Below, piece after piece: positions 35,801-42,651 of a stretch of DNA of 64,000 bases. The notes below the pieces were generated by a model. It made no database searches and had not been told where the DNA came from. It saw nothing but the letters and a program-made list of their open reading frames with translations. Position numbers and translations under genes: made by a program. Source of the DNA: CBDEGR01 sp965237895 (GTDB lineage: Bacteria > Acidobacteriota > Terriglobia > UBA7540 > JAPUME01); the NCBI GenBank assembly GCA_965237895.1, contig CBDEGR010000002.1, forward strand, positions 1,736,001 through 1,800,000, given 5' to 3'. Each line of letters opens with the position of its first letter. Position 1 is the first letter of the stretch.

Positions 35801-35965
35801 CTGGTAACCCTTCCAGGGGCGAAGCCCGTACCACTCATCGTAGAGAGCCCAGACCAGCGTTCCGATCAGCAACAGCGAGAAGATCATCAGGAGGCCGCTG
35901 AGCGAATCGTTTATTAAGGGATCATCATCAGGAATGGTTGCGGTCTTTTTTGATGTATCAGCCAT
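32852..35965 (-). CDS. Membrane-anchored octahaem cytochrome c of the Rieske/b complex
   Basis: A 1037-residue protein with one N-terminal membrane helix (about 22-41), a coiled-coil region (about 70-240), then eight CxxCH haem sites at about residues 258, 306, 344, 372, 541, 683, 810 and 936. Met-Pro axial-ligand candidates follow several of them (KMPAF 495, VMPSL 632, RMPKP 758, RMPTF 882), suggesting a chain of monohaem cytochrome c domains after an N-terminal multihaem part. It sits directly downstream of the split cytochrome b genes, replacing cytochrome c1/f, and upstream of the oxidase genes. Role: electron wire from Rieske to oxidase (inferred). Confidence 0.85.
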   Translation of the reverse strand: MADTSKKTATIPDDDPLINDSLSGLLMIFSLLLIGTLVWALYDEWYGLRPWKGYQSRFVEQYSAFLDKTIKSQDAEEKKIRSSDEFKNIDQQLNEEREAVEPQIAEIDEETKLVNRQIAALTKVFQAARGEVTALIYQVEVATSESRKATLQEDVKEAKKGPFEVPRPGHNPEIQEMTYDELDAEFIRLQKHRAELLAQRVAALAKESELSKARDAYLKEKLVGLTVLQLRGLRYKMDKFDTDIRQIHVQDVDLVDRCASCHLGTDRDLVPTKVVLTAKDMGGEKAFTSHPSLELLAIHDTEQFGCTPCHNGNGRATSSVEKGHGTYKHWLWPLFPKENVEAGCHQCHGNDLVLDHADVLNQGKNLFQQRGCIGCHRFEGFDRESEEFLAARQRLRAIEKEKRNNEIESDRSIEKGDKTMDDDEAVRLYARAENLRVVNSNLDHEMEQVKFRAKNLMQELKKVGPSLKEIRLKLRPEWIPVWLEDPHRFRPTTKMPAFRLDEEQRRSIAAFLWQSSYEAELPRQPHGEAGRGKELFETRGCMGCHAVGEGEDAVGGTFAANLSRVGEKANYNYLVRWVHNPRVRTRPYCPTEERDLGPEDYARHGLPFEFGIGNSACPNDGDELQVQQMTVMPSLRLTQQEARDIAGYLITLKRDDAGYSPAPYLNDPEMKKPGRDWVRHFGCAGCHEIAGFEEESRNGTELTTEGSKPIERLDFALLTHVAKNESWYNHKGFFERKMDNPAFFDQGKERTRLEKLRMPKPNLKPEEVAALTTFLLGAVDSQLPARYFYLPEDQSRDIQEGWWVIQKYNCQGCHQVKIGRESVLMTLPRYQDPDWKEQLPPSLVGEGARVNPAWLVEFLDNPAMSKTQTNGNGVRKYLHARMPTFNFSPGEIRKLVRYFEALSVQAQPYIAPKTVPLTPAERVMARQLFTHPAAPCLKCHATGEAAHDRIATAPNFLLAAERLKPGWTRRWMLDPADMSPGTAMPSGLFRLEGDRWVFDFGGSTPSAFRGYSKDHAELLVRYMFQFTPEELRRLTGR

Positions 35966-36022
35966 CCGTTAAGGTCTCAAAGAAAAAAGGAATGGTGAAT
36001 TTCATTGGGGTTGATCCTTAAA

Positions 36023-36952
36023 TTAAATATTGAACCAGGGCGTTACCATTACATATTTGATGCGAAACACCAGCCGCGCCACGATCTTGGCCGGCAAGCC
36101 CAGCATTGAAATGATCATGAATTGCATCGTCAGATATTGAAGCAAGCTCATCCGATTCAATATCTTTCGATTAAACTGGGTCATCGTGCAAAGCATGTGG
36201 ATGAGCCCACCCATGACGGCATAGAAGAGGCCCACGACCGAAGCCCCAAGGACAAACTTTCCCGCAAAGCTGGTGATGCCGAGAATGTCCGGCAGGTCAC
36301 GATTCACCTCAAAGATCAATCGGTTATGATCCCAGGTTTCTCCGGGCCAAAACCACATCCAGCCCGGGCCGCGGATAAAGGTGCCGATGATGACCATCGA
36401 TACCCACAAACCGAGGAACCCAAAGCAGAAAGTCAGAATCGCCCACTTCCGTTGGCGGAAGGTGTAGTATCCGTTCCCCAGAGGGTTTTCGTCGAAGTAG
36501 GGAATCGCCATCAGCCCCCCAAGAATTAAAGTTGGCATGACGACGCCGGCAATCCAGGGATCGAAATAGACCAGCATCTCCTGCAGTCCCAGGAAGTACC
36601 AGGGAGCCTTGGCCGGGTTCATCGTGAGAGAGGGATTGGCCGGTTCTTCCAGCGGCGCGTCCAGCGTGATGGACCAGACCATTAAGAGTACCGTGACAAT
36701 GATGGTGGCCAGAAACTCGATGCGGAGCAGATACGGCCAGACGTGCACCTCCGTGTCCCAGTCTTTCTTGAAGGGCTGGGTCTTCCGGTGGTGCGTCTTC
36801 GCCATTTCCGGGTCCGCTTCCAGTTGCCCGATCAGCCGGTCGTTGGCAAAGGCTTGCCGCAAGCCGTACCAGGTATAAAAGGGAATTACAAGCAATAAGG
36901 CGACAATGGGAACGTTATCCGGCAGAGATACGATTTCCCATAATTGGTGCAT
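36023..36952 (-). CDS. Cytochrome b C-terminal half (subunit IV-like)
   Basis: A 309-residue membrane protein. The quinol-site motif is APWYFLGLQEML (PEWY-type, with Ala-Pro in place of Pro-Glu). It is longer than plastid subunit IV (about 160 residues), with additional C-terminal helices (GKFVLGASVVGLFYAVMGG and after). Encoded 27 nt after the N-terminal half. The extra helices have no function that can be read from sequence. Confidence 0.85.
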   Translation of the reverse strand: MHQLWEIVSLPDNVPIVALLLVIPFYTWYGLRQAFANDRLIGQLEADPEMAKTHHRKTQPFKKDWDTEVHVWPYLLRIEFLATIIVTVLLMVWSITLDAPLEEPANPSLTMNPAKAPWYFLGLQEMLVYFDPWIAGVVMPTLILGGLMAIPYFDENPLGNGYYTFRQRKWAILTFCFGFLGLWVSMVIIGTFIRGPGWMWFWPGETWDHNRLIFEVNRDLPDILGITSFAGKFVLGASVVGLFYAVMGGLIHMLCTMTQFNRKILNRMSLLQYLTMQFMIISMLGLPAKIVARLVFRIKYVMVTPWFNI

Positions 36953-36979
36953 TCAGTTTGCTCCTCGCATCTTCAATGT

Positions 36980-37846
36980 TCAAAACTTCCTCGGGGGTTT
37001 GATCTCGGACTCCAGAACCATAGGCGCCGGACCCGAGATTCCGCCGTCTTTCCGTATGCGCCAGAAATGGACTACCATAAAGACGGAGATGATCAACGGA
37101 ATAGCGATGCAATGCCAGATATAGGCGCGGAGCAGGGCATTGGCGTCGACAATCGAGCCTCCCAGCAAGGCGAAGCGAACGTCGTTGAATGCCGTCATTC
37201 CCATCTCCGCCCCCAGTGGTCCTTGGTGTCCCAGCAGAGGCGACGCTTGCGCCATGCCGGTCCCCACCGTCACGGCCCAGAAGCCGAGCTGGTCGTCCGG
37301 CAGAAGGTATCCGGTAAAGGAGAGCAACATGGTCAAAACCAGCAGAATCACGCCGATGCACCAGTTGAACTCGCGCGGCTTCTTATAGGAACCGGTCAGG
37401 AAGATGCGGAACATGTGGAGCCATACGGTGATGATCATCAAGTGCGCGCCCCAGCGATGCATGTTCCGCAGCAGCTTGCCGAACGGGACATCATGTTCCA
37501 AATAGAGGATATCCCGGAACGCCTGCACCTTCGTTGGGTGGTAGTAGAACATCAGCAGCACGCCGGTGAAGGTGAGCACAATAAATAGGTAGAACGTGAT
37601 CCCGCCCATCCCCCAGGTATAGCTGTAGCGGACGGCATCCCGGTTGATGCGGGCCGGGTGGAGGTGCAGGAAGACATTCGTGAGGATGCCCAAGGCGCGG
37701 TTCCGCGGCTTGTCGTCGTGGGTGACACGAAAAATTGACTTGAACAGTTGGGTCTTCTTGGGCTTTTTAAGGGAGGCCAAGTCTTCTTTAGCTTTTTCCA
37801 GAAGCGAGGGTCCCTGCGAAGAGGGCTTCTTCTGTTCGTCCGTCAT
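36980..37846 (-). CDS. Cytochrome b N-terminal half (b6-like)
   Basis: A 288-residue protein with about four membrane helices and two haem b sites. Histidine pairs: His130 and His144 (13 between), His245 and His260 (14 between). The 14-residue spacing in the second pair is the b6f pattern, which agrees with the split gene. GTGMAQASPLLGHQGP holds the quinone-site region. It accepts electrons from quinol and passes them to the Rieske protein encoded just upstream. Confidence 0.92.
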   Translation of the reverse strand: MTDEQKKPSSQGPSLLEKAKEDLASLKKPKKTQLFKSIFRVTHDDKPRNRALGILTNVFLHLHPARINRDAVRYSYTWGMGGITFYLFIVLTFTGVLLMFYYHPTKVQAFRDILYLEHDVPFGKLLRNMHRWGAHLMIITVWLHMFRIFLTGSYKKPREFNWCIGVILLVLTMLLSFTGYLLPDDQLGFWAVTVGTGMAQASPLLGHQGPLGAEMGMTAFNDVRFALLGGSIVDANALLRAYIWHCIAIPLIISVFMVVHFWRIRKDGGISGPAPMVLESEIKPPRKF

Positions 37847-37886
37847 CGAGAATTTTCATGATCCTTTCTGGGCTGGAGTTTGCCGC

Positions 37887-38483
37887 TTAGATCGTTAAAT
37901 AGGCCCCGTCATCGTTGAATTCATCTGTCCCGCCGGGAGGCTTTTCAAACAGTACGCTTGTGTTGACGACGATTTTCCCCTCCGGGTTCAGCGATACCAG
38001 TGCTCGATCCAGCGGGCGAGGGGCCGGGCCCTCAAAATTATTTCCTTCGCTGTCGTACCCGCTTCCGTGGCATGGGCACTTAAATTTGTTCTCACTCTCT
38101 TTCCAGTCCGGAGTGCAGCCTAAGTGAGTACACTTGGCGTAGACCACAAACAGGCGTCCCGGAACTCGAACCACCCAGATCCGGCGTTGCTTCTGAAACT
38201 TGGTGGTTACCCCCGGGGCAAAATCCCCCGGATATCCGATGGAGAATTCCGTCTTCGGCTCAAACAAAGTACGGGGGAAGAAGAACCTGAGAAACATTAC
38301 GAAGTTTGCCCCCAGATAGGTGCCGATACAGGCCCAAACAATCCGGCGGCGAGTTTGCCTTATTTCCTCCAGGGTCTTTGACTTCGCCGGTTTGTCGGCG
38401 GCCGGCGCCGAGGCTGCATCCTCCGCAGCAAAGTTCTTGCCGAACCACGACCCGACTAACGGTATTCGAGAAAGAATCTTCAT
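37887..38483 (-). CDS. Rieske [2Fe-2S] protein
   Basis: A 198-residue protein with an anchoring helix at about 47-69 and a C-terminal Rieske domain: CTHLGC at 118-123 and CPCHG at 136-140 give two Cys/His pairs plus the stabilising disulphide. The N-terminal 45 residues are Ala/Lys-rich. First gene of the respiratory supercluster, 40 nt before the cytochrome b half, with a promoter candidate about 85-115 bp upstream. Confidence 0.95.
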   Translation of the reverse strand: MKILSRIPLVGSWFGKNFAAEDAASAPAADKPAKSKTLEEIRQTRRRIVWACIGTYLGANFVMFLRFFFPRTLFEPKTEFSIGYPGDFAPGVTTKFQKQRRIWVVRVPGRLFVVYAKCTHLGCTPDWKESENKFKCPCHGSGYDSEGNNFEGPAPRPLDRALVSLNPEGKIVVNTSVLFEKPPGGTDEFNDDGAYLTI

Positions 38484-38566
38484 AGGTCTGATTTAACTTT
38501 CTTGTTTGCCGGCCCGGCTTGGACTAGGTATTTAGGGTGGTTTACCTGACCCGAACAGAGCCTGCT

Positions 38567-38596
38567 AGTTTAGGAAATATTACCGCTCCTTGGCAA
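38567..38596 (-). promoter_or_regulatory. Candidate promoter for the respiratory supercluster
   Basis: On the minus strand TTGCCA (5/6) and TAAACT (4/6) are 18 bp apart. They lie upstream of the Rieske gene with a leader of about 80 nt. Confidence 0.4.
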
Positions 38597-38670
38597 CTCT
38601 AAAGATGCCTTATTTTCAAAAAAAGCTTTGATCCTCATTCGGCCCGCAGGTTTCGGGCAGGGGAGCCTGC

Positions 38671-38862
38671 TCAGTGGAGTTTTTGGATGACGGCTTTGGT
38701 GAATTCGCTCGTCCCGGACTGCCTGCCGATATCCGGCGCGCTGCCGTGTACGGCTTCGATGGACGTCGTAAGCGGTCCATTCAACCCCACGCGATTCTTG
38801 CGAAGAGAGGTTACGGCCGGGCCGATGCCGTCGCCTGGAATTAACGTAACCTTATGATTCAT
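38671..38862 (-). pseudogene. Compacted relic of an isocitrate/isopropylmalate dehydrogenase gene
   Basis: A 63-codon open frame made only of conserved pieces of NAD(P)-isocitrate dehydrogenase joined in order: HKVTLIPGDGIGPAVT (N-terminus), LRKNRVGLNGPLTT (about residue 70 of a full enzyme), EAVHGSAPDI (about 270) and TSEFTKAVIQKL (C-terminus). More than 250 residues are missing between the pieces. All substrate-binding arginines and the metal-site aspartates in the lost parts are absent, so it cannot be an enzyme. Its ATG overlaps the end of the preceding dehydrogenase gene by 11 nt. Confidence 0.8.
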
Positions 38863-39886
38863 AATATGTTAGTGTCGAACCTTTGCTGCCAAGGGAATAG
38901 CCCTTACTCTTCCGAATATTTCTGGCGAATACTTCCGGGTTTACAACATTGCGGGGACTCTCGCCTTTCAGCACGGCGGCCATATCCTCGGCCATCGACT
39001 TAAAAACGCGTTCCATCGCTCGCTGTGACATCCCCAGCGCATGGGGTGCGGTCTGGCAATTCGGCAATCGAAACAGGGGGTGGGTGGCGTCCGGCGGCTC
39101 CGGTTCGAACACGTCCAGCCCCACACCTGCCAGCGTTCCGTCTTCCAGGGCCGCTTGCAATACGTCCAAGCTCTCGATGAGTCCTCCTCGGGCCAGGTTG
39201 ATCAGAAAAGCGCCGCGCTTCACCTTCCGAAGCCGCTCGCCGTTAATCAGTCCGCGCGTCTCCTCCGTTAAGAGGGCGTGCAGGGTGATGAAGTCCGAAC
39301 GGCCCAACAGGTCTGCAAGGTCCACCAGCTCGACCCCCCCTCGCCGCGCCGCTTCTTCCGACCCGTACGGATCATAGGCGATGAGGGTCATATCGAACGC
39401 CCGAGCCAGCTCCGCCACCCGTTGGCCGATTCTCCCGAAGCCGATGATACCCAGCGTGGCTCCTTCCAGGTCGCCGGGTTTCGATTCGAACCGGCTCTGC
39501 CAGTTCCCCTGCTTGAATTGCCGATCCCAGAAGGGAAGTCTCTTTGATAGGGAAAGCATTAAGGCCAAAGCCGCTTCCGCGACGGCAGGGGCGCCCGCGC
39601 CCGGTGTGAAAACGACCGGAATCTTATGCTTTGTTGCGGCTTGGATGTCTACGGTGTCGTACCCGACGCCCGGTCGCCCGATGACCTTCAGGTCTCTCGC
39701 CTCCCGGATCACCTTGGCGCTGGCACGCCCTTCGGATCGGATGATGAGGCCTACGGTTCCGTCAAGAAGCGAGAGAAGGGAATCTTCCCTACAGTCTTCA
39801 GCCACCAATAGGCTGCCAAAGGGCTGCAAAATTTCAATTGCGATCGAGTCAACCGGGCCGGTGGCGAGGATTCTGGCTCTACTCAT
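38852..39886 (-). CDS. D-isomer-specific 2-hydroxyacid dehydrogenase (SerA-like)
   Basis: A 344-residue NAD-dependent enzyme. Rossmann motif LGIIGFGRIGQRVAE, and the catalytic trio Arg in NLARGGLI, Glu in DVFEPEPP and His in TAPHALG. There is no ACT/ASB regulatory domain, so it is either a short phosphoglycerate dehydrogenase or another 2-hydroxyacid dehydrogenase. The last ~17 residues (KGYSLGSKGSTLTYYES) do not look like the family and may be a read-through tail produced when the downstream gene decayed. Divergent from the IscA-like gene. Confidence 0.85.
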   Translation of the reverse strand: MSRARILATGPVDSIAIEILQPFGSLLVAEDCREDSLLSLLDGTVGLIIRSEGRASAKVIREARDLKVIGRPGVGYDTVDIQAATKHKIPVVFTPGAGAPAVAEAALALMLSLSKRLPFWDRQFKQGNWQSRFESKPGDLEGATLGIIGFGRIGQRVAELARAFDMTLIAYDPYGSEEAARRGGVELVDLADLLGRSDFITLHALLTEETRGLINGERLRKVKRGAFLINLARGGLIESLDVLQAALEDGTLAGVGLDVFEPEPPDATHPLFRLPNCQTAPHALGMSQRAMERVFKSMAEDMAAVLKGESPRNVVNPEVFARNIRKSKGYSLGSKGSTLTYYES

Positions 39887-39907
39887 GGGCTCGAAAAAGT
39901 CCTAGAA

Positions 39908-39927
39908 AATTTGGTAATCCAAAATTC
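39908..39927. promoter_or_regulatory. Inverted repeat in a divergent gap, possible operator
   Basis: AAATTTGG and CCAAAATT flank a 4-bp centre (TAAT); 7 of 8 positions pair. It lies between the 2-hydroxyacid dehydrogenase and the IscA-like gene, upstream of the -35 box of the latter. Confidence 0.3.
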
Positions 39928-39938
39928 CTGTTTCCCTT

Positions 39939-39966
39939 TGCATTTTCGGCATAATGATTTATAATC
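39939..39966 (+). promoter_or_regulatory. Sigma-70-type promoter for the IscA-like gene
   Basis: TTGCAT (-35, 4/6) and a perfect TATAAT (-10) with a 16-bp spacer, 65 bp before the start codon. Confidence 0.55.
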
Positions 39967-40031
39967 GCCATGAGTTCTCCCAGCTACAAGTTAGCCGCTG
40001 GGTTGCATTCTATACCATAAGGGGGGAGAAG

Positions 40032-40358
40032 ATGAGCCTTCAGTTAACTGAGCAAGCGATTGTCAAGGTGAAAGAGATTATTTCCCAGCAGGACCCGCAT
40101 CCGGTCGGTTTGCGTGTCGGCGTAGTGGGGGGAGGTTGCTCCGGCTTCTCCTATCAAATGAACTTTGTGAATGAGAGCAACGGATTCGACCAAGTGCTTG
40201 AGTATGACGGCCTGAAGGTTTTCGTCGACCAAACTTCTCTGATGTATCTGGATGGAACCAGGGTTGACTATGTGGAAGGCTTGGAAGGCGCGGGGTTCAA
40301 GTTTGATAACCCGAACGTGAAGTCAACCTGCGGTTGCGGCAGCTCCTTCAGCGTGTAA
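40032..40358 (+). CDS. Iron-sulphur cluster assembly protein, IscA/ErpA family
   Basis: A 108-residue A-type carrier. All three cluster ligands are present: Cys in GVVGGGCSGFSY and the C-terminal CGCG of STCGCGSSFSV. Delivers Fe-S clusters to client proteins, which are many in this window. The ATG at 40032 has a near-perfect AGGGGGGAGA ribosome site; earlier in-frame starts are rejected. Single-gene unit with its own promoter and terminator. Confidence 0.95.
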   Translation: MSLQLTEQAIVKVKEIISQQDPHPVGLRVGVVGGGCSGFSYQMNFVNESNGFDQVLEYDGLKVFVDQTSLMYLDGTRVDYVEGLEGAGFKFDNPNVKSTCGCGSSFSV

Positions 40359-40391
40359 CCGTACTAATCCTAAAGAGTTAAGTGAAGTGCC

Positions 40392-40425
40392 AAAGCCGGC
40401 GAATCTTCGTCGGCTTTCCTTTTTA
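40392..40425 (+). terminator. Rho-independent terminator after the IscA-like gene
   Basis: The stem AAAGCCGGCGA / TCGTCGGCTTT (one G-T pair) with a small loop is followed by CCTTTTT. It lies 34 nt after the stop codon. Confidence 0.85.
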
Positions 40426-40611
40426 ATGGGATGAATGCTGCTTGTAGGGGAGGGTGGCAGGCAGGCGTAGATATATCTAATAGTTAACATAATATACCTT
40501 ATCAGACGTTGTGAGTATGGAGCTTGGGCCTTTGCTGCCGGCGACTCAGGCTCTTCCCTTTCCCCGGAGACCGCATCTGGGGAAGCGTCCTTACAACCAA
40601 CTTTTGCTGCC
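40426..40611. other. Gene-free gap upstream of the hrcA promoter
   Basis: No gene is supported here. It holds an AT-rich patch (about 40472-40503) and a GC-rich patch. No CIRCE-like TTAGCACTC/GAGTGCTAA inverted repeat was seen. Confidence 0.6.
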
Positions 40612-40640
40612 TTGACAGCCTGGAAGGTCGTGACTAGAAT
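40612..40640 (+). promoter_or_regulatory. Strong sigma-70 promoter for hrcA-grpE-dnaJ
   Basis: A perfect TTGACA (-35) and TAGAAT (-10, 5/6) with the ideal 17-bp spacer, 72 bp before hrcA. Confidence 0.8.
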
Positions 40641-40661
40641 AAGATCAGAAATAAGATCAGA
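40638..40661 (+). repeat. Perfect 12-bp tandem repeat at the hrcA transcription start
   Basis: AATAAGATCAGA occurs twice without a gap (40638-40649 and 40650-40661). The first copy overlaps the -10 box and the expected transcription start. It may be a regulator site or simple slippage. Confidence 0.75.
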
Positions 40662-40712
40662 GTGATTTTATAAGTGTTTGTAAGTGGTTGAATTACAGTC
40701 CGTTAGAAGCAG

Positions 40713-41789
40713 ATGCTCACTTCCGAACAAGTTGAACAGAGACGACGCGAGGTCATTCAGGCCATCGTCCAGGAGCACATCACTACGGGACTTCCGGTCG
40801 GGTCGCAAAGAATCTCGCAGGAATGGAGCGGCCGAATTTTGCCCATGAGCCCGGCGACGGTGCGCCATGTTATGGCGGAGCTAGAGGAGGCCGGCTACTT
40901 GACTCAGCCACACACCTCGGCCGGGCGGCTGCCGACGGACCAAGCTTATCGGGTCTACGTGGAGGAGATTCGGAAATCCGCTCCACCGAGCTCATCGATA
41001 AAGCTGAAGAAGCTTATTTCTCAGAAGCTCAATTTACCGGCTCTTGAGGGGGCGGAGAAATCCGGCGAGAAGCTCTCTCGCCTGCTCTCGCGGGTTTCGC
41101 ATAACGTCGGCATGGCCTTGGGCCCCCGGCAGAGCGAGAACCTGCTGGAGCACGTGAAGTTGGTGAAGCTGCCGGACAAGCGTATTCTGGCTGTGATTGT
41201 CTCCAAGCCAGACTTGGTGGAAAACAGAGGCATCCGAGTGGATGATGAGATGTCCCAGGTGGACCTGGACCGGGCGGCCGACTACCTGAACGCCCATTTT
41301 AAGGGTTGGGCGCTGAGCGCCGTTCGCGTGGAAATGGAGCGACGTTTGCGGCAGGAGCGGCTCCATTACCAAAAGCTCAAGCGGCAGTTGACCTTGCTGG
41401 TTCGGGAAGGAATCCTTCCGGCGGAAGCCGCCTGGGAAATTCCCCAAGTTTTCGTCGATGGGATGGCAAACCTGCTGGACCGCGTCGAGTTCCGGGACTT
41501 GGCGCGGGCGAAAGATCTGCTCGAAAAGCTCGAGCAGAAGGAAATTCTGGTGAAGATATTAACCGCCTGCATGCAAAGTCCGGGCGTACCCGTGCACGTG
41601 GTCATAGGTGAGGAAAATCGGGACCGGGAGATGAAGGGTTGCACTATTGTGATGGCCCCGCTCCTGGCCGGAGACCGCGTCTTGGGAGCCCTGGGGGTTC
41701 TCGGTCCCACGCGAATGGAGTACGAACGGGCGATTACCGCAGTCCAATACACTGCCCAGCTCGTCAGCCGATCACTCGCCAACAATTGA
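40713..41789 (+). CDS. hrcA: Heat-inducible transcription repressor HrcA
   Basis: A 358-residue repressor of heat-shock genes that normally binds CIRCE. N-terminal winged helix: EQRRREVIQAIVQEHITTG, SPATVRHVMAELEEAGYL, QPHTSAGRLPTDQAYR. The GAF-like domain and the dimer region follow, ending LGPTRMEYERAITAVQYTA, typical of HrcA. First gene of hrcA-grpE-dnaJ. No CIRCE is visible at its own promoter. Confidence 0.95.
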   Translation: MLTSEQVEQRRREVIQAIVQEHITTGLPVGSQRISQEWSGRILPMSPATVRHVMAELEEAGYLTQPHTSAGRLPTDQAYRVYVEEIRKSAPPSSSIKLKKLISQKLNLPALEGAEKSGEKLSRLLSRVSHNVGMALGPRQSENLLEHVKLVKLPDKRILAVIVSKPDLVENRGIRVDDEMSQVDLDRAADYLNAHFKGWALSAVRVEMERRLRQERLHYQKLKRQLTLLVREGILPAEAAWEIPQVFVDGMANLLDRVEFRDLARAKDLLEKLEQKEILVKILTACMQSPGVPVHVVIGEENRDREMKGCTIVMAPLLAGDRVLGALGVLGPTRMEYERAITAVQYTAQLVSRSLANN

Positions 41790-41889
41790 ATCCGACCACC
41801 TCGGTTTTTCAACGGGTCAGTTTCTGAAGTTCTGGGCGACGAATATCCGAAAAAATTGAAATTGAAGGCCGAAAGGATTTGAAGAGGGA

Positions 41890-42642
41890 ATGGGAGACGA
41901 CGGGAAGAAAGAATCACTTCAGAAAGAGTCCCATCAGTCGGTTTTGCGCGAGGCAGCTTCGGAACCGGTGAATTCGGAGAGGAACGGATTCGCCCAGGAC
42001 GACGATGCCGCCCAGGCCGCTTCCCTGCCCGCCAACCTGGAATCCGCACCCCAAACCGAGCCGCAGGCCGAAACCCAAACCACGCCCGCCAAGCCCGACC
42101 TGCTTGAAAATCTTTCCGAGGCCTACCGGAAGCTTTTGGCGGAAAAGGACGAACTCTACGACCGTTTCTTGAGACAGCAGGCAGAGTCTGAGAATTTCCG
42201 CAAGCGGGTGGCGCGCGAAAAGGCGGAGTTTTTCCAATTTGCGGGTGAAAAGCTGGTTCGGAATTTGCTTCCGCTCCTGGACGGCTTCGAACGGGCCCTT
42301 TCGCAAAAGAATGATAAGATTCCCGAAGAGTACTATCGCGGCACGGAGTTGCTTTTTCGCGAGCTTCAGGACGTATTGACCCATGCGGGACTTTCGGCCA
42401 TCGAGGCCAAAGGAGAGACGTTCGACCCTCACCTGCACCAGGCCGTTGAGTCGGTTGAAAGCACGGAACACGAAGATCATGAGGTGATCGAGGAACACCA
42501 GAAAGGCTACAAGTTCAAACAACGCCTCTTACGCCCTTCCCTGGTCAAGGTGGCCCTCCAACCTCAAGCTCCTTCCAGCGGTAAAAAAGAAAGTGAAAAT
42601 AAAAGTAAAGAAGCCGGCGGCACAGAGAAAAAAGAGGAATAA
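41890..42642 (+). CDS. grpE: Nucleotide exchange factor GrpE
   Basis: A 250-residue co-chaperone of DnaK. The N-terminal ~80 residues are acidic and Pro/Gln/Ala-rich with repeated QTEPQAETQT-like text. The coiled coil (YRKLLAEKDELYDRFLRQQAE, FRKRVAREK) and the beta-wing (GETFDPHLHQAVESVE; LLRPSLVKVA) are standard. The C-terminal tail is highly charged Lys/Glu. Lies 100 nt after hrcA; dnaK is not next to it. Confidence 0.95.
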   Translation: MGDDGKKESLQKESHQSVLREAASEPVNSERNGFAQDDDAAQAASLPANLESAPQTEPQAETQTTPAKPDLLENLSEAYRKLLAEKDELYDRFLRQQAESENFRKRVAREKAEFFQFAGEKLVRNLLPLLDGFERALSQKNDKIPEEYYRGTELLFRELQDVLTHAGLSAIEAKGETFDPHLHQAVESVESTEHEDHEVIEEHQKGYKFKQRLLRPSLVKVALQPQAPSSGKKESENKSKEAGGTEKKEE

Positions 42643-42651
42643 AATTACCCC

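Noticed and set aside
40359..40712. CIRCE operator upstream of hrcA
   Set aside because: Neither TTAGCACTC nor GAGTGCTAA-like halves were found at the expected spacing.
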